DNA from: Sinohyriopsis cumingii
Taxonomy: Eukaryota > Mollusca > Bivalvia > Unionida > Unionidae
NCBI GenBank assembly: GCA_028554795.2
Contig: CM068835.1
Coordinates: 32,368,311-32,432,310 of the forward strand
Direction: 5' to 3'
DNA: 64,000 nt
Shown here: positions 1-13,157 of the stretch, piece by piece
How positions within the stretch are numbered: position 1 is the stretch's first letter
Layout: every line of letters begins with the position of its first letter
Notes under the pieces: generated by a model
What the model was told of the DNA's origin: nothing
The model's database searches: none
The model's input: only the letters and a program-made list of their open reading frames with translations
Position numbers and translations under genes: made by a program

Positions 1-321
1 ACCAATACTACTATTTCATATTGCACTAGGTGTTCTATACAGTTATATAACCAATACTAATATTTCATATTGCACTAGGTGTTCTATACAGTTATACAAC
101 CAATACTAATATTTCACACTAGCACTAGGTGTTTTATATATTTATACAACCAATACTATTATTTTTTTCTAACACTAGGCGTTCTATACATTTATATAAC
201 CAATACTAATATTTCATAAAAGCACCTGGTGTTCAATACATTCACACAACCAATTCTGTTATTTCATGCTAGCACTAGATGTTCTATACATTTATACAAC
301 GAATACTATTATATCATGTTT
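1..321. repeat. 49-bp tandem repeat, about 6.5 copies
   Basis: The phrase accaatacta...gcactaggtgttctata recurs at 1, 50, 99 and onward, giving a 49-bp period. The first copies are nearly identical and later ones diverge. The array is cut by the window edge, so its true length is unknown. Confidence 0.9.
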
Positions 322-542
322 GTTGACACAAGTCTTTTTAGTAAGACTATATAAACAGCGAAATTGACTCTCGTTTATTCTGCCAAATTTCTACTAAACT
401 TTTTAGTACTTATAACATTCATCAAATGAACACACACCAGGTGCATGCAGATACTCCTAAACAAATAAGATACAGTATAGTAGTTATTGAGGACCGGATG
501 GATCCTGAAATGCTGGTATAACTGGTACGATCAGTTGACTTT

Positions 543-546
<4 letters not shown>

Positions 547-590
<44 letters not shown>
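547..590. repeat. (CT)n microsatellite
   Basis: A pure CT dinucleotide run of 44 bases. A shorter GA run lies at 722-739. Confidence 0.97.
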
Positions 591-596
<6 letters not shown>

Positions 597-739
597 TTGG
601 TCGGTTTGACTTAGCTTTTACCATCACTGATATGTTCAGAGACAACCTGGGATGACACAAACGAAAATCCTTTACGCTCTTCTTTTCATAGATTTTCGCC
701 CGTATCTTGCTACGATGGTCCAGAGAGAGAGAGAGAGAG

Positions 740-1326
740 GCCTTGCGACATTTTCATAATTAATTAATACTTTTATAAAACATTATAATAGGTTTAAGAA
801 ACAACAACAACAAACATTAAATACATCACAGTATGTGTACCACGTAACCGAGAAATTACGACAGGGTTTGCAGCTTTGTAGATGAATCCCTAGGAAAGTG
901 CACACATACCATTACAATGAACCATATTCTTGTAGGTTAGTTGGTGTAAGTTCAGTTTCAAGATTTTCACCCAACCCAAAACCTATTTCTCTCTCAATCC
1001 CGATTTGTGCGTAGTTTTTTCCCGTTATGTATGAGATGGAAGGGGGAAACAGAAAACAAACGATTGCGATGAAATTGTGTACCATATTAATTTCATTTAG
1101 GAAACGGGGATTATTAACACTTTTTGTCGTTATTTTCATACATCACTAATGATTAATGTGTGGAAATTCATTATTGATTTAGAATCAATAGCACACGGTT
1201 GTAAGAATGTTTATATATGTGTATTATTGTGCAATGGGCGGATTACAATTTGATATACCAACAGTACTGGTATATCAATTTGCTTTATACCAACACTTTA
1301 AATGCCATGTTTTTTTTAATGTATGT

Positions 1327-1390
<64 letters not shown>

Positions 1391-2067
1391 TACACACACA
1401 CAGAGCTCGAGAGGAAGAGCAACAAGACACTGTCACTTGCTCACTTGTTTCAACTAGTATTAATTCCAAATTACAATGGGATTAAAACCAAATGGACTTC
1501 AATAGTTTGTTTTCTATTTAAGCTCATATTCGTAACTTCATTTTAATATCGGTATGTTGTGCTGTTTCAAATGTAGATCATTGTTCATTGGTTTTACGCT
1601 ATTCTTAAATTAGTTAAAGTGCCCACGCAAAATCGAACATTTTAGTTAGTGATAAAGTACATGTTGTACTGCATTCTTGTTGATCTCCTGATTGAATATG
1701 CGAATATTTTTCTCGTAACATGTTTATTTCTGATAACCACAGTAGCTGTGGAGAGCAGAATATCACAAATTTGACTCTCTTCGGCAACTTTTTATTATAT
1801 GTGAATAAACTTGATTTCGGTTGGGTAGCTAAGAGCACAAAATTACATTTAAATTCTTCTAAATTTCTTGTCGCTTTGGTAAATTATGGTCTCCTGTTAT
1901 TTTATTTATATCGATTAGTTCTCATGCACTGTTTGTTTGACAGACCTGAAACTTTATAATTAGATAGGTATTGTGCTGTATAGAACACCAATATCATGCC
2001 AAGCTGAGCTTTATTGTATTTTCCTCTGTGTTGCAGATTGTTTTATTATTTGGCTATTACTGTCTAT
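740..2067. other. AT-rich DNA with no recognised gene
   Basis: Apart from the AT microsatellite at 1332-1384 I see no coding signature, splice-flanked exon or mobile element here. The small open frames (for example around 1720-1959) resemble nothing I know and are of a length expected by chance. Confidence 0.5.
1332..1384. repeat. (TA)n microsatellite
   Basis: An uninterrupted TA dinucleotide run of about 52 bases flanked by short CA runs. The open frames rich in Tyr-Ile across it are artefacts of the repeat. Confidence 0.97.
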
Positions 2068-2315
2068 TTGAGTCTCAAGATCATCTGGATAGGCAAACTA
2101 TTTCAAGGCACAATGCGAGGGTGCAGAAGAAGAGGCAGACAAAAAATGAGGTGGGAAGACAACATTAAAGATTGGACAGGCATGAGTTTTGGAGATTCCC
2201 AAAGTGCAATAGAGAACAGGAAGAGATGGAAAGAATTGGTTGTGAAGTCATCTACGGTGCCCAAACGACCTCTTGGGTTACGGGATTGATGATGATGATG
2301 ATGATGATGATGATG
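2068..2315 (+). mobile_element. RTE-like LINE, 3' end fragment
   Basis: The plus strand encodes a peptide ending ...RRRGRQKMRWEDNIKDWTG, followed by ENRKRWKELVVKSS and RPLGLRD-stop. I recognise this as the extreme C-terminus of a LINE reverse transcriptase of the RTE/Proto type common in marine invertebrates (typical form RGRQRKRWEDNIKEWTG). The stop is followed at once by a (GAT)n run at 2287-2315, matching the simple-repeat 3' tails of RTE elements. Everything upstream (endonuclease, RT fingers and palm) is missing, as expected for 5' truncation during target-primed reverse transcription. The reading frame is open over the last 60 codons, so the insertion is not very old. The assignment to RTE rather than a neighbouring clade is from memory. 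Confidence 0.78.
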
Positions 2316-2510
2316 TTCATTACCAATGCAGAGCATGGTGAACGCAAATGCGGGAAGAAAAATAAAATTTTAATGGACGAGTTTTCAATAGGTTACCTCC
2401 ATTTAGGAAGCAAACTATTAAACACGTGTTTAGTCTGATCATCCATCATCACCTTCTGATACATATCCTTCCATATAAGAGTGAATATTTCGTCAATCGC
2501 CTATTTGAGT

Positions 2511-2686
2511 CAGCTACACAACCCGACTTCAGAGCCTGTAGGCATTTGAAATCCAGCTACACAACCCGTCTTCAGAGCCTGTAGGCATTTGAAATCCAGC
2601 TACACAACCCGTCTTCAGAGCTTGTAGGCATTTGAAATCCAGCTACACAACCCGTCTTCAGAGCCTGTAGGCATTTGAAATCCAGC
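2511..2686. repeat. 43-bp tandem repeat, 4 copies
   Basis: The unit beginning cagctacacaacccgtcttc and ending gcatttgaaatc is repeated four times with only one or two differences per copy, so the expansion is young. Confidence 0.95.
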
Positions 2687-3785
2687 GGATCTTAGACCAA
2701 AAACTGACAACTTAAATAATAATACGAGTCCACAAGATAGAAGAAACTTGGTCCAACTGCCTATACTGCGCAGACTGAATATCGTCCATAAATTTTGAAA
2801 AGCACAAAAATGCGGTATTGCTTGACAAAGATGATATGTAGTTGGCGTATTAAAAAAATATTGTAATATTCCTAGGGGATTGGTTTCATTAACTCATTAA
2901 GGCTACAATGGCTAACGAGAAAAATGTGCAGCTTGCATTAATGTGTTGCGGATTGAATACACGTTTCATTAAAAAAAATTGACATAGATATGATAATGAC
3001 TGATCACACACACACATACACAGATGAAAAAGCAACCACACTGAAAACTACCCGTTTGAAAACATCATACAGGTATTTCTCTACCCTACAGACGTACTCA
3101 AATTTCAACTGTTCAGATAACTTGCGCTTTTTTTCTTTTGAAAATACATTGCATAACTAAAGTATTAGATTATTAATGATATCGCCCAATCCTATTCCGC
3201 AGGTCAAAATATACAAAACTTTCTCCATGAAAACTGCTAAAGTCCCTTTTGACGAGAGAGATAGAGAGAGAGAGAGATGTATCATGTTTCAATGTTTAGA
3301 AATAAAGAATAAACAAAACTAATTAAGATTAAAATTGAACTTTTTCATCTATATGTTTAAGAACGAAAGATGCCACAGATGTATATGTACTAGTTCGTTC
3401 AGTCAACGAGGTGAATCATTTTGGAAAGTATACATTGAAATGTATCCAATATACGATACATGTAGAAATATACGATTGCGATATATTTATATATAGCCAC
3501 TGTGTTGCCAAAGCGACATAACTAGGCTACGTCTGCTGCTCGTTCCAATTGAAAGTTTACTCTTAAAAATCTATTTTGTCTGACGAGAGTCATCAAGTTT
3601 TATACCAACTAATATTTCCAAGTAATTTTAAGAGGAAAGGGGAGTTGGATTGTTTTTGCTATTATCCTCAGAGCTGTTTTCCCTATGCCATATTTACAAA
3701 CATGTTTATTTATATCTCAGTATCCCATTCCATATATAACAAAAAAGATAAAGACAGCCTACAGAAAAAGCAGTTAGTATTTTGT
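2687..3785. other. No recognised gene
   Basis: AT-rich spacer with a short (GA)n run at about 3252-3277. A frame of 78 codons at 3576-3812 has no recognisable domain and runs into the following tandem array. Confidence 0.5.
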
Positions 3786-5343
3786 ATTATCACTGTTACA
3801 GTGTACATATAACGCACTTTGTATTATCACTACATGTTACAGTGTACAGATAAAGCATTTTGTATTATCACTGTTACATTGTGGGGACAAAGCATTTATT
3901 ATTTATCACTGCATGTTACAATGTACAGATAAAGCATTTAGTATTATCACTGTTCGTTACAGTGTACAGATAAAGCGTTTTGTATTATCACTGTTACAGT
4001 GTACAGATACAGCATTTAGTATTATCACTGTTCGTTACAATGTACATATGAAGCATTTATATTATCACTGTTACAGTGTACAAAGTATTTAGTATTTATC
4101 GCTGCATGTTATAATGTACAGATAAAACATTTAGTATATCACTGTTACCGTGTACAGACAAAGTATTTATTATTTATCGCTACATGTTACACTGTACAGA
4201 TAAAGCATTATCACTGTTCGTTACAGTGTACAGATAAAGCATTTTGTATTATCACTTTTACAATGCACAGATAAAGCATTTATCATTATCACTGCATGTT
4301 ATAGTGTACAGCTAAAGCATTTAGTCTTATCACTCTTCATCACAGTATACAGATAAAGCATTTTGAATTATCACTGTTACAGTGTACAGATAAAGCATTT
4401 TGCATTATCACTGTTACAGTACAAAGATAAGCAGTTTGTATTAATACTGCCTGTTACAATGTACAGATAAAGCATTTTGTTTTATCACTACCTGCTACAG
4501 TGTACAGATAAAGCATTTTACATTATCACTGCCTGTTACAGTACAAAGATAAGCATTTTGTATTAATACTGCCTGTTACAGTGTACAGATAAAGCATTTT
4601 GCATTATTACTGTTACAGTACAAAGATAAGCAGTTTGTATTAATACTGCCTGTTACAGTGTACAGATAAAGCATTTTGTATTATCACTACCTGCTACAGT
4701 GTACAGATAAAGCATTTTGCATTATCACTGCCTGTTACAGTACAAAGATAAGCATTTTGTATTAATACTGCCTGTTCCAGTGTACAGATAAAGCATTCTG
4801 TATTATCACTGTTCGTTACAGTGTACAGATAAAGCCTTTTGTGTTGTCACTGTTCGTTACAGTGTACATATAAAGCAGTTATTATTATCACAGTTCGTTA
4901 CCGTGTACAGATAAAGCATTTGTATTATCATTGTTACAGTGCACAGAGAATGCATTTAGTATTAGCACTGTTCGTCACAGTGTACAGATAAAGCATTTTG
5001 AATTATCACTGTTACAGTGTACAGATGAAGCATTTTGTATTAATACTGTATGTTACAGTGTAATGATAAACCTTTTAGTACTATCACTAAATGTTACAGT
5101 GTACAGATAAAGTATTTTGTATTATCACTGTTACAGTGTACAGATAAAGCATTTTGTACTATCACTGCCTGTTACAGTGTACAGAGAATGCATTTAGTAT
5201 TATCACTACATGTTACAGTGTACGGATAAAGCATTTAGCGTTAGCACTGTTCGTCACAGTGTACAGCTAAAGCATTTTGAATTATCACTGTTACAGTGTA
5301 CAGATAAAGCATTTTGTATTAACACTGTATGTTACAGTGTAAT
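3786..5343. repeat. 37/41-bp minisatellite array, left part
   Basis: About 40 imperfect copies of a unit containing gtgtacagataaagcatttt plus gtattatcactgttac. Two length forms alternate, differing by a four-base insert before gttac. The same unit resumes at about 6593 after a block of unrelated DNA, so the two parts were once one array. Confidence 0.93.
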
Positions 5344-5364
5344 GACAAAGCTTTTAGTATTTAT

Positions 5365-5491
5365 AGGTTACTGCATTTGTATGGGGAAAATATGAACGAG
5401 TTTTTTGGATGGAATACTGCACGACCTTGGGAGTACAGTATATCCTTCCGACAAAACGAGTTCATATTTTCCCATACAAATGCAGCAACCT
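5365..5491. mobile_element. Fold-back MITE, about 127 bp
   Basis: Arms of about 37 bp form a near-perfect hairpin. The left arm begins aggttactgcatttgtatgg, and the right arm ends with the complement of aggttgctgcatttgtatgg. It lies exactly between the left part of the minisatellite and the larger inverted-repeat element at 5494-6596. No protein is encoded, so it would be non-autonomous. The superfamily is unknown. Confidence 0.75.
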
Positions 5492-5493
5492 TT

Positions 5494-6596
5494 TTATTAT
5501 ACGCTCATTCTTTTTATTCTACCTAAGGCTTACTTATATAAACAAAATACACTACAAGAAACAACGTAAATGAATGCATGCCGTATTTCAAACTAAATAT
5601 CCAAGCGCATATTTATCATTACACAATAACTTTATTACTGCGCACATAACTCCGCCCAGATAAATTTGAACTTAGTCGCGCGCTCGACATAACTTTCGAA
5701 AGAAAAAGGCGTGTCTAGTTAAAACTGAAATTTGGAGTCATATTGTGAATGAATGTTTATTGCGACAACTTTTCCATTTGATCTGGAATGGATAGATTTT
5801 AGTATTTTTCTCGATGCTAGGAAATTTCGTGATTATGGACTGGATTTGTATGTGACAATACCATATGAAATACATTGGATTGAAGAAGCTAGGGAGAAGC
5901 GTGTTGACATCTGCAAATGTGTTTATGTTTCTGTCATTGAATGTTTGAAAAAATAATGTAGGAAAAATATGAAGTCTTTCAATTGCTATTATCAAAAGAC
6001 GCTATGGAATTTAATGCTTATTTCATTTTGAGTGCAGTAAGGAGGATGTGATTGCACTTATCATCGAAATTACAGTACAATTCCGAAATGTGTAATCCAG
6101 ATTGAGAATCTATGGCACGGCTCATGTAATTCGGATTTGCAGAACAAAGAAAGTACATTTTGAGGAAATTCAGGATATAAAACTGTAAGTATATTTTTTG
6201 CCATTCTAAAGAAGACAGTATATGAATTGTCACTTGTATGTTATTTGTAAGGACCTTATCTTGCGTCTGTTATATATTGTAGCTAGCCTAAATCCGAAAC
6301 ATTGTATCAACGCGGAATGCGCCAAAGCAGCTGGTATGTGGCAGTCCACGAAACGTCTGAGTTCATTCAGAAACAAATTTGAACAACCACAACGTAAAGC
6401 GCCTCTACGCGAGTGTACATGATTTGTTTACAATTCAGAAGTGCTGGCGTCTGCGTCCATTGTTTGTTTACAGTAGAAAGTAGTTATTTTATGCACGTGA
6501 ATGCTATATGTGTATTGGCGCGCGGGTTCAATATCGGGTAATATTGCACGATTCTGACAATGTAAAGTTAACGGGGGAAAAATGAGCATATAATAA
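5494..6596. mobile_element. Non-autonomous DNA element with 16-bp terminal inverted repeats
   Basis: It begins ttattatacgctcatt and ends aatgagcatataataa, giving 15 of 16 matches in inverted orientation. It interrupts the 37/41-bp array, which continues on both sides. The 1.1-kb interior has a few open frames (5753-5956, 6222-6422) that match no transposase I know. I cannot decide the target-site duplication because the ends and target are all TA-rich, so the superfamily is open. Confidence 0.55.
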
Positions 6597-6955
6597 TATC
6601 ACTAAATGTTACAGTGTACAGATAAAGCATTTTGTATTGTCACTGTTACAGTGTACAGATAAAGCATTTTGTATTATCACTGCCTGTTACAGTATGATGA
6701 TAAATCATTTCGTATTATCACTGTTCGTTACAGGGTACAGATAAAGCATTTCGTATTATCGCTGTTCGTTACGTTGTACATATAAAGCATTTTATGTTTA
6801 TCACTGTTACATTGTACAGATAAAGCATTTTGCATTATTACTGCATGTTACAATATGAAGATAAAGCTTTTTGCTAATTGTATTATCACTGCCTGTTACA
6901 GTGTGCAGATAAAGCATTTAGTATTATCGCTGTCTGTTCCAGTGTATAGAAACAA
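6593..6955. repeat. 37/41-bp minisatellite array, right part
   Basis: About nine copies of the unit seen at 3786-5343 (gtgtacagataaagcatttt with gtattatcactg). The first copy restarts inside a unit, consistent with an insertion splitting one array. Confidence 0.92.
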
Positions 6956-7136
6956 ATTATAGTAGACAATAGCTAACAGATGTTTTTAATATAAAAGCAT
7001 CTTCTTAAACAATCGAACAATTCGCATTTATCCTAACTGTAGAAACAAAGAGGTGAAGTTAGAAAATAAGTTACCCTCACACTCTCTTGAAAAAATAAAT
7101 TTCGAAGGAACAAGTTGCAGCATATGATGAAATTTG

Positions 7137-7454
7137 TGGGCGTGTGGGTGCGTGTGTGTGTTTGTGTGATTATGATTTTTAACGTAGCTTTAACAATTGT
7201 TCAGTCATATCGCTACGATGTCTGCAGTGTAGCAGTTTATAGTGATGTCTAGCATGTAGCATGATGTCCCACCCAGTCACATTATCCTGACACCAGGCCG
7301 ACCAGTCCTAACACTAACCTCTTAATGCTGAGCGCCTAACGAGGCAGCTGTTAGTACCATTTTTTAAGTCTTTGGTTTGACTCGGCTGGAGATCAAACCA
7401 CAACCTTCCGCTTCCGAGGCGGACGCTCTAACCACTAGGCCACCAGAGCGGTCG
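7137..7454 (-). mobile_element. tRNA-derived SINE, full length, family A
   Basis: Read on the minus strand it starts gaccgctctggtggcctagt, with a box-A-like tggcctagtggttagag and a degenerate box B in the tRNA-like head. A conserved body follows (...ctggtcggcctggtgtcagg and actgggtgggacatcatg) with a (CA)n-type tail. An 11-bp target-site duplication, gatgaaatttg, flanks it at 7126-7136 and 7455-7465. Four related copies lie elsewhere in the window. I believe it is a molluscan SINE but do not assign a published family name. Confidence 0.9.
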
Positions 7455-7465
7455 ATGAAATTTGC

Positions 7466-8737
7466 ATTTTGGGGTTAAATATATTCCTGGAAAGCCAATG
7501 AAATAAATATATAATATATTCATGCATTGAATTGATTTTATTCTGTAAATGAATGCGATCATGTTTCGGGGCCTCCTTGTTCAGGGTCAGGTGTGTGCCA
7601 GCATAGCTCAAATTGAGCTTTAAAACTATAGGAATGATGGCTCTATGGGTATACTGAATCTAGCTTTGCATTTTATTTTTCCTGTCTTTGATTTCCGTTC
7701 CTTTCTAAGATGCTTTCAAAAGAAAAAATGTATAAGTACGAGATAAATCACCAGTTCGAGTTTTTTATGGAATTAAAAGCATACGCGTAAGCCTAATTAC
7801 TAAATCCCGTAGAAACCGTGCCCCAGATTATATATTCCACTTAGACCACGGGCACCACAGGCGTTAATCTGGGCTAAATGGATAGTGCCTTCTTCGTTAA
7901 AATTAGCACACCTGTGTCTTTGTGTATAAACGCAATGTTTCTGTGTCGTTTTGGGTTGGAGGTGTTTAGTACGGCACAGAAACACAAGCATTTTCCTTCA
8001 ATTTCGAAACTCTTCAATGTGCTAACAGTCAGAATCAGGTGGTATTTAGAAAGGCTGACGTGACCGCAATCGGTAAACAAAATTGATTGCATTTGAAACC
8101 AAAAGACTGAAATCAGTTGCTTTATGCAGATTTTGCAATTTTAAAGCGCTTGGAACTAGAACAAATTCCTATTATATTTTCCAAATCGATACAGAAAAAC
8201 TGTCAATCTATCCCCAACCGCCAGATCGCCCTGTTTTGGCAACTCTGCCTGAAGTTTCAGCAGCTATTGTGGATGTCAAGCATGTATTTTAAACATATAC
8301 TTCAAATAAGCGCACGAAAAGCCATACATTGTAAGAAAGTATAAGTGCTGGTAGTAAAATGTTTATGGTATTGTAATTACGACTGGATACAAACATATTT
8401 CATGAACTGCCACTAGAATACATAGCATATATTTTGCTACATTTTTAAACTTCACAAAATCTACGATAGTCAAAAACGTTTATATTCATTTCTGAATTTC
8501 AGTCCTTAAACATGTAAATTGTAAAGCTGGGGTTACACACCCCACCCCCCCCAACATTTTCGAGATGAACACTATGGAGTGAAGACCTTTTACATCTGCT
8601 CTCCTGTATGGTTGTAAGGGTTGTTTCCGAATACCTCGAAAAGGTTTTGAACTTTACTAAAGTTTTAACAAGTACAAATTAAAACAAGAAATTGTTTGTT
8701 GTAGTGGTAGTTTATTAAATAGTTTTACTTGTAAGCG
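7466..8737. other. No recognised gene
   Basis: Single-copy-looking AT-rich sequence. Overlapping short frames on both strands at 7800-8344 have no recognisable domain and no convincing splice signals. Confidence 0.5.
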
Positions 8738-11441
8738 ATAATTATAATATAATCTAGGGACCACAAGCAGTAAGAAATAGCTATAGTGTAATCTAGGAAC
8801 AACAAGCAGTGAGAACTAACATTAATGTAATCTAAAGCGCTGAGAACAAACTATAGTGTAATCTAGGGACCACAAGCAGAGAAAACTAACTATAATATAA
8901 TCTAAGGACCACAAGCAGTGAGAACTAACTATAATGTAATCTAGAGTACTGAGAGCTAACTATAGTGTAATCGAGGGACCACAAGCAGTAAGAATTAACT
9001 ATAATTTAATCTAGGGACCACAAGCACTGAGAACTAACTATAATGTAATCTAGGGACCACAAGCAGTAAGAATTAACTTTAATTTTATCTAGGGACCACA
9101 AGCACTGAGAACTAACTATAGTGTAATCTAGGGACCACAAGCAGTAAGAATTAACTATAAAGTAATCTAGGGACCACAAGCAGTAAGAATTAACTATAAA
9201 ATAATCTAGGGACCACAAGCACTGAGAACTAACTATAATGTAATCTAGGGACCACAAGCACTGAGAACTAACTATAATGTAACCTAAGGCACTGAGAACT
9301 AAATATAGTGTAATCTAGGGACCACAAGCAGTGAAAACTAGCTATAATGTAATCTAGGGACTACAAGCAGTGAGAACTAACTATAATGTAATCTATGGGC
9401 CACAAGCAGTGAAAACTAACTATAATGTAATCTAGGGACCACATGCAGAGAGAACTAACTATAATGTAATCTAGGGTCCACAAGCACTGAGAACTAACTA
9501 TAATGTAATATAGGGACCACAATCACTGAGAACTAACTATAATGTAATCTAGGGTCCACAAGCACTGAGAACTAGCTATAATGTAATATAGGGACCACAA
9601 GCAGTAAGAATTAACTATAAAATAATCTAGGGACCACAAGCACTGAGAACTAACTATAATGTAATCTAGGGACCACAAGTACTGAGAACTAACTATAATG
9701 TAATCAAGGGATCACAAGTAGAAAGAATTAACTGTAATTTAATCTAGGGACCACAAGCACTGAGAACTAACTATAATGTAATCTAGGGACCACAAGCAGT
9801 AAGAAGTAACTATAATTTAATCTAGGGACCACAAGCACTGAGAACTAACTATAATGTAATCTAGGGACCACAAGCAGTGAAAACTAACTATAATGTAATC
9901 TAAGGCACTGAGAACTAACTATAATGTAATCTAGGAACCACAAGCAGTAAGAATTAACTATAAAGTAATCTAGGGACCACAAGCAGTAAGAATTAACTAT
10001 AAAGTAATCTAGGGACCACAAGCACTGAGAACTAACTATAATGTAATCTAAGGCACTGATAACTAAATATAATGTAATCTAGGGACCACAAGCAGTAAGA
10101 ACTAACTAAAGTGTAATCTAGGGACCACAAGCATTGAGAACTAACTATAATATAATCTATGGACCACAAGCAGTGAAAATTAACTATAATTTAGTCTAGG
10201 GACTACAAGCACTGAGAACTAACTATAATGTAATCTAAGGCACTGAGAACTAACTATAATGTAATCTAGGGACCACAAGCACTGAGAACTAACTATAATG
10301 TAATCTAGGAACCACAAGCACTGAGAACTAACTATAATGTAATCTAGGGACTACAAGCAGTGAAAACTAACTATAATGTAATCTAGGGACCACAAGCACT
10401 GAGAACTAACTATAATGTAATCTAAGGCACTGAGAACTAACTATAATGTAATCTAGGGACCACAAGCATTGAGAACTAACTATAATGTAATCTAGGGACC
10501 ACAAGCACTGAGAACTAACTATAATGTAATCTAAGGCACTGAGAACTAACTATAATGTAATCTAGGGACCACAAGCAGTAAGAACTAACTATAATGTAAT
10601 CTAGGGACCACAAGCATTGAGAACTAACTATAATGTAATCTAGGGACCACAAGCACTGAGAACTAACTATAATGTAATCTAAGGCACTGAGAACTAACTA
10701 TAATGTAATCTAGGGACCACAAGCAGTAAGAACTAACTATAATGTAATCTAGGGACCGCAAGCAGTGAAAACTAACTATAATATCTAGGGACTCCAAGCA
10801 CTGAGAACTAACTATAATGTAATCTAAGGCACTGAGAACTAACTATAATGTAATCTAAGGACCACAGGCAGTAAGAACTAACTATAGTGTTATCTAGGGA
10901 CCACAAGCATTGAGAACTAACTATAATGTAATCTAAGGCACTGAGAACTAACTATAATGTAATCTAGGGACCACAAACATTGAGAACTAACTATAATGTA
11001 ATCTAGGGACCACAAGCAGTGAAAACTAACTATAATGTAATCTAGGGACCACATGCAGAGAGAACTAATTATAATGTAATCTAGGGTCCACAAGCACTGA
11101 GAACTAACTATAATGTAATATAGGGACCACAATCACTGAGATCTAACTATAATGTAATATAGGGACCACAATCACTGAGATCTAACTATAATGTCATCTA
11201 GGGACCACATGCAGAGAGAACTAACTAGAATGTAATCTAGGGTCCACAAGCACTGAGAACTAACTATAATGTAATATAGGGACTACAAGCAGTGAGAACT
11301 AACTATGATGTAATCTAGTGATCACATGCAGTGAGAACTAACTATAATTTAATCTAGGGATCACAAGCAGTGAGAATTAACTATAATGTAATCTAGAGAT
11401 CACAAGCGTGAGAATTAACTATAATGTAATCTAGAGATCAC
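8738..11441. repeat. 2.7-kb satellite array of 31- and 39-bp units
   Basis: The basic unit is ctgagaactaactataatgt followed by aatctagggaccacaagca (39 bp). A shorter form (31 bp) lacks most of ggaccacaagc and reads aatctaaggca. About 70 units are present. Short and long units occur in recurring order, especially between 10200 and 10950, showing higher-order organisation. Start and end units are the most diverged. Open frames inside it (for example 9006-9257 and 10917-11132 on the minus strand) are repeat artefacts. Confidence 0.96.
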
Positions 11442-11489
11442 CGAATTTGCACGTGCTGTAAAATTGATGTAGCCTATATACGAAAATTA

Positions 11490-11690
11490 ACAAGCCCGTC
11501 AAGTTTTGACCCCCCCCCAAAAAAAAAAAATTAAAATGACGTCCCTGCTATTGCTATCTCTCTCATCTGTTACTCAGCCAGAGCCAGCGCGTTGATATTT
11601 GCCTAATCAAGTCCCCCCATCCTCCATCAAGTTGTGCCCCCCCCCCCCCCGAGAAAAGTTGAAATGGCGTCCCTGGATTTAAGTGATCAC
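11490..11690. repeat. Diverged duplicated segment with C-tracts
   Basis: Two segments about 125 bp apart share tcaagttttgac/tcaagttgtgc, then a long C run, then a stretch ending aaaatgacgtccctg or gaaatggcgtccctg. They look like two decayed copies of one repeat or element end. Confidence 0.5.
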
Positions 11691-12685
11691 CAGCTTTCGA
11701 CTCCGAGTATGCAATATTCGTCATCCAATTAAAATGTGTGTGTGTGTGTTAAGTCTTCATCTCTTCATCTAAATTCATTAAAAAGGAAAATCACCCCTGA
11801 AAATGACTATGATATACAAAAAAATAGTGTAGAATTACAACATTACCAATGTAAATTAAACTGTACTTACATATGCTTGATTTTCCTGTTTCACTCTAAC
11901 CCGTTTTAGCTCGATTAATTCGGTCAGGAATTTCCATAGTCACTACGACTGCATGATTGTCTAAACAGTTTTGTTCGTAGATATTAGAGACTTGTAAAAA
12001 TTTGCACAAAACCCTTGGCTGTCAAACCTAAAAGCGCCTCACTACATAAAATTAAATCAATGAAAAGAAGTATATTATTTCCACACCTTCGAAAGTCGAC
12101 AACTTTGATAAAATTCAAATGCACTGAACTGAAACTTGCTTTCCAATAGACTATCTTTCTAGAGTTGTAAAGGAGAAATTCGATACTCTTTTCACCACAT
12201 GCGTGAAAATAAATTATTTGTAACGGGGTTTCCAATATCTATTTACCGTTAAAGTAAAACATACTTGACGACAGATGCGTTTACCATCTGACTTATCATA
12301 CACTAAAACAATCGTAATTATTATTCATAATTTGCTTAACCATGGTGTTTGTTTGACTTTGTTCTTGTCCCATTAGGTAATATTTACACAGATTTAAAAG
12401 TAAGTTTGATAACCAGAGTGATATTATTTCGAAAATTAAAGTTAAACTCGATTACAAGCGGACCAATTAGTATAACTGATCACGTAAACTCAGTTACAAT
12501 ACGTGATATATCAGTGTTTTAAACAATGGTACTACCTTGTTAAAAACCATAGTATACGAGGCTTCCTAGGTGAAGAAAGTAAACAAGGACAAATTAGGAA
12601 TCAGCTTGTCAAAAAATTAAAGCCCACGGATTTAAATTAGATGACCATGACAAATGCCGATTGTCGATAGGGTCGTATCTTCACT

Positions 12686-12745
12686 ACAACAACAACAACA
12701 ACTACTACTACTACTACTACTAATAATAATAATAATAATAATAAT
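12686..12745. repeat. (CAA)n(CTA)n(TAA)n compound microsatellite
   Basis: Three adjoining trinucleotide runs, each seeming to derive from the previous by a single base change, followed by a G-rich stretch. Confidence 0.95.
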
Positions 12746-13130
12746 GGGGGAGGGGACATGCAACAGAAAGCTTTAAAACGTTTCAGAGGCCATTGCACTT
12801 GCGCCAAGAGGCCTACATTAAATTTATATGTAGGTATTTAATGGAGCTCCGAATAGGTAGATACGATAAATGATCATGGAAATAGTTTCAAGTCCAGGCA
12901 GCTTTATATAAAACACAACATTTTCGCATACAGGGACTACAAGGGGGGGGGGGCAACCGTGAGGGGCCAGGACCGAACAACACTTATTAAGTTTATAAAA
13001 GACAAATTTTTTTAACAAGAACTAGGAGAGGCCTGGGTGTTTCTTACCCCATTGCTCTTGGTCGCTCTCTACGGCCCTGTCCTCATATTATGAGACGAAA
13101 GACCAAGAATCAAAAGTATAATGATATTAT

Positions 13131-13157
13131 TCTCTCTCTCTCTCTCTCTCTCTCTCC
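13131..13157. repeat. (CT)n microsatellite
   Basis: An uninterrupted CT dinucleotide run of about 27 bases. Confidence 0.93.

Noticed and set aside
8738-11441. CRISPR-like regular repeat array
   Set aside because: Units adjoin without unique spacers and the window is clearly eukaryotic. It is a satellite.
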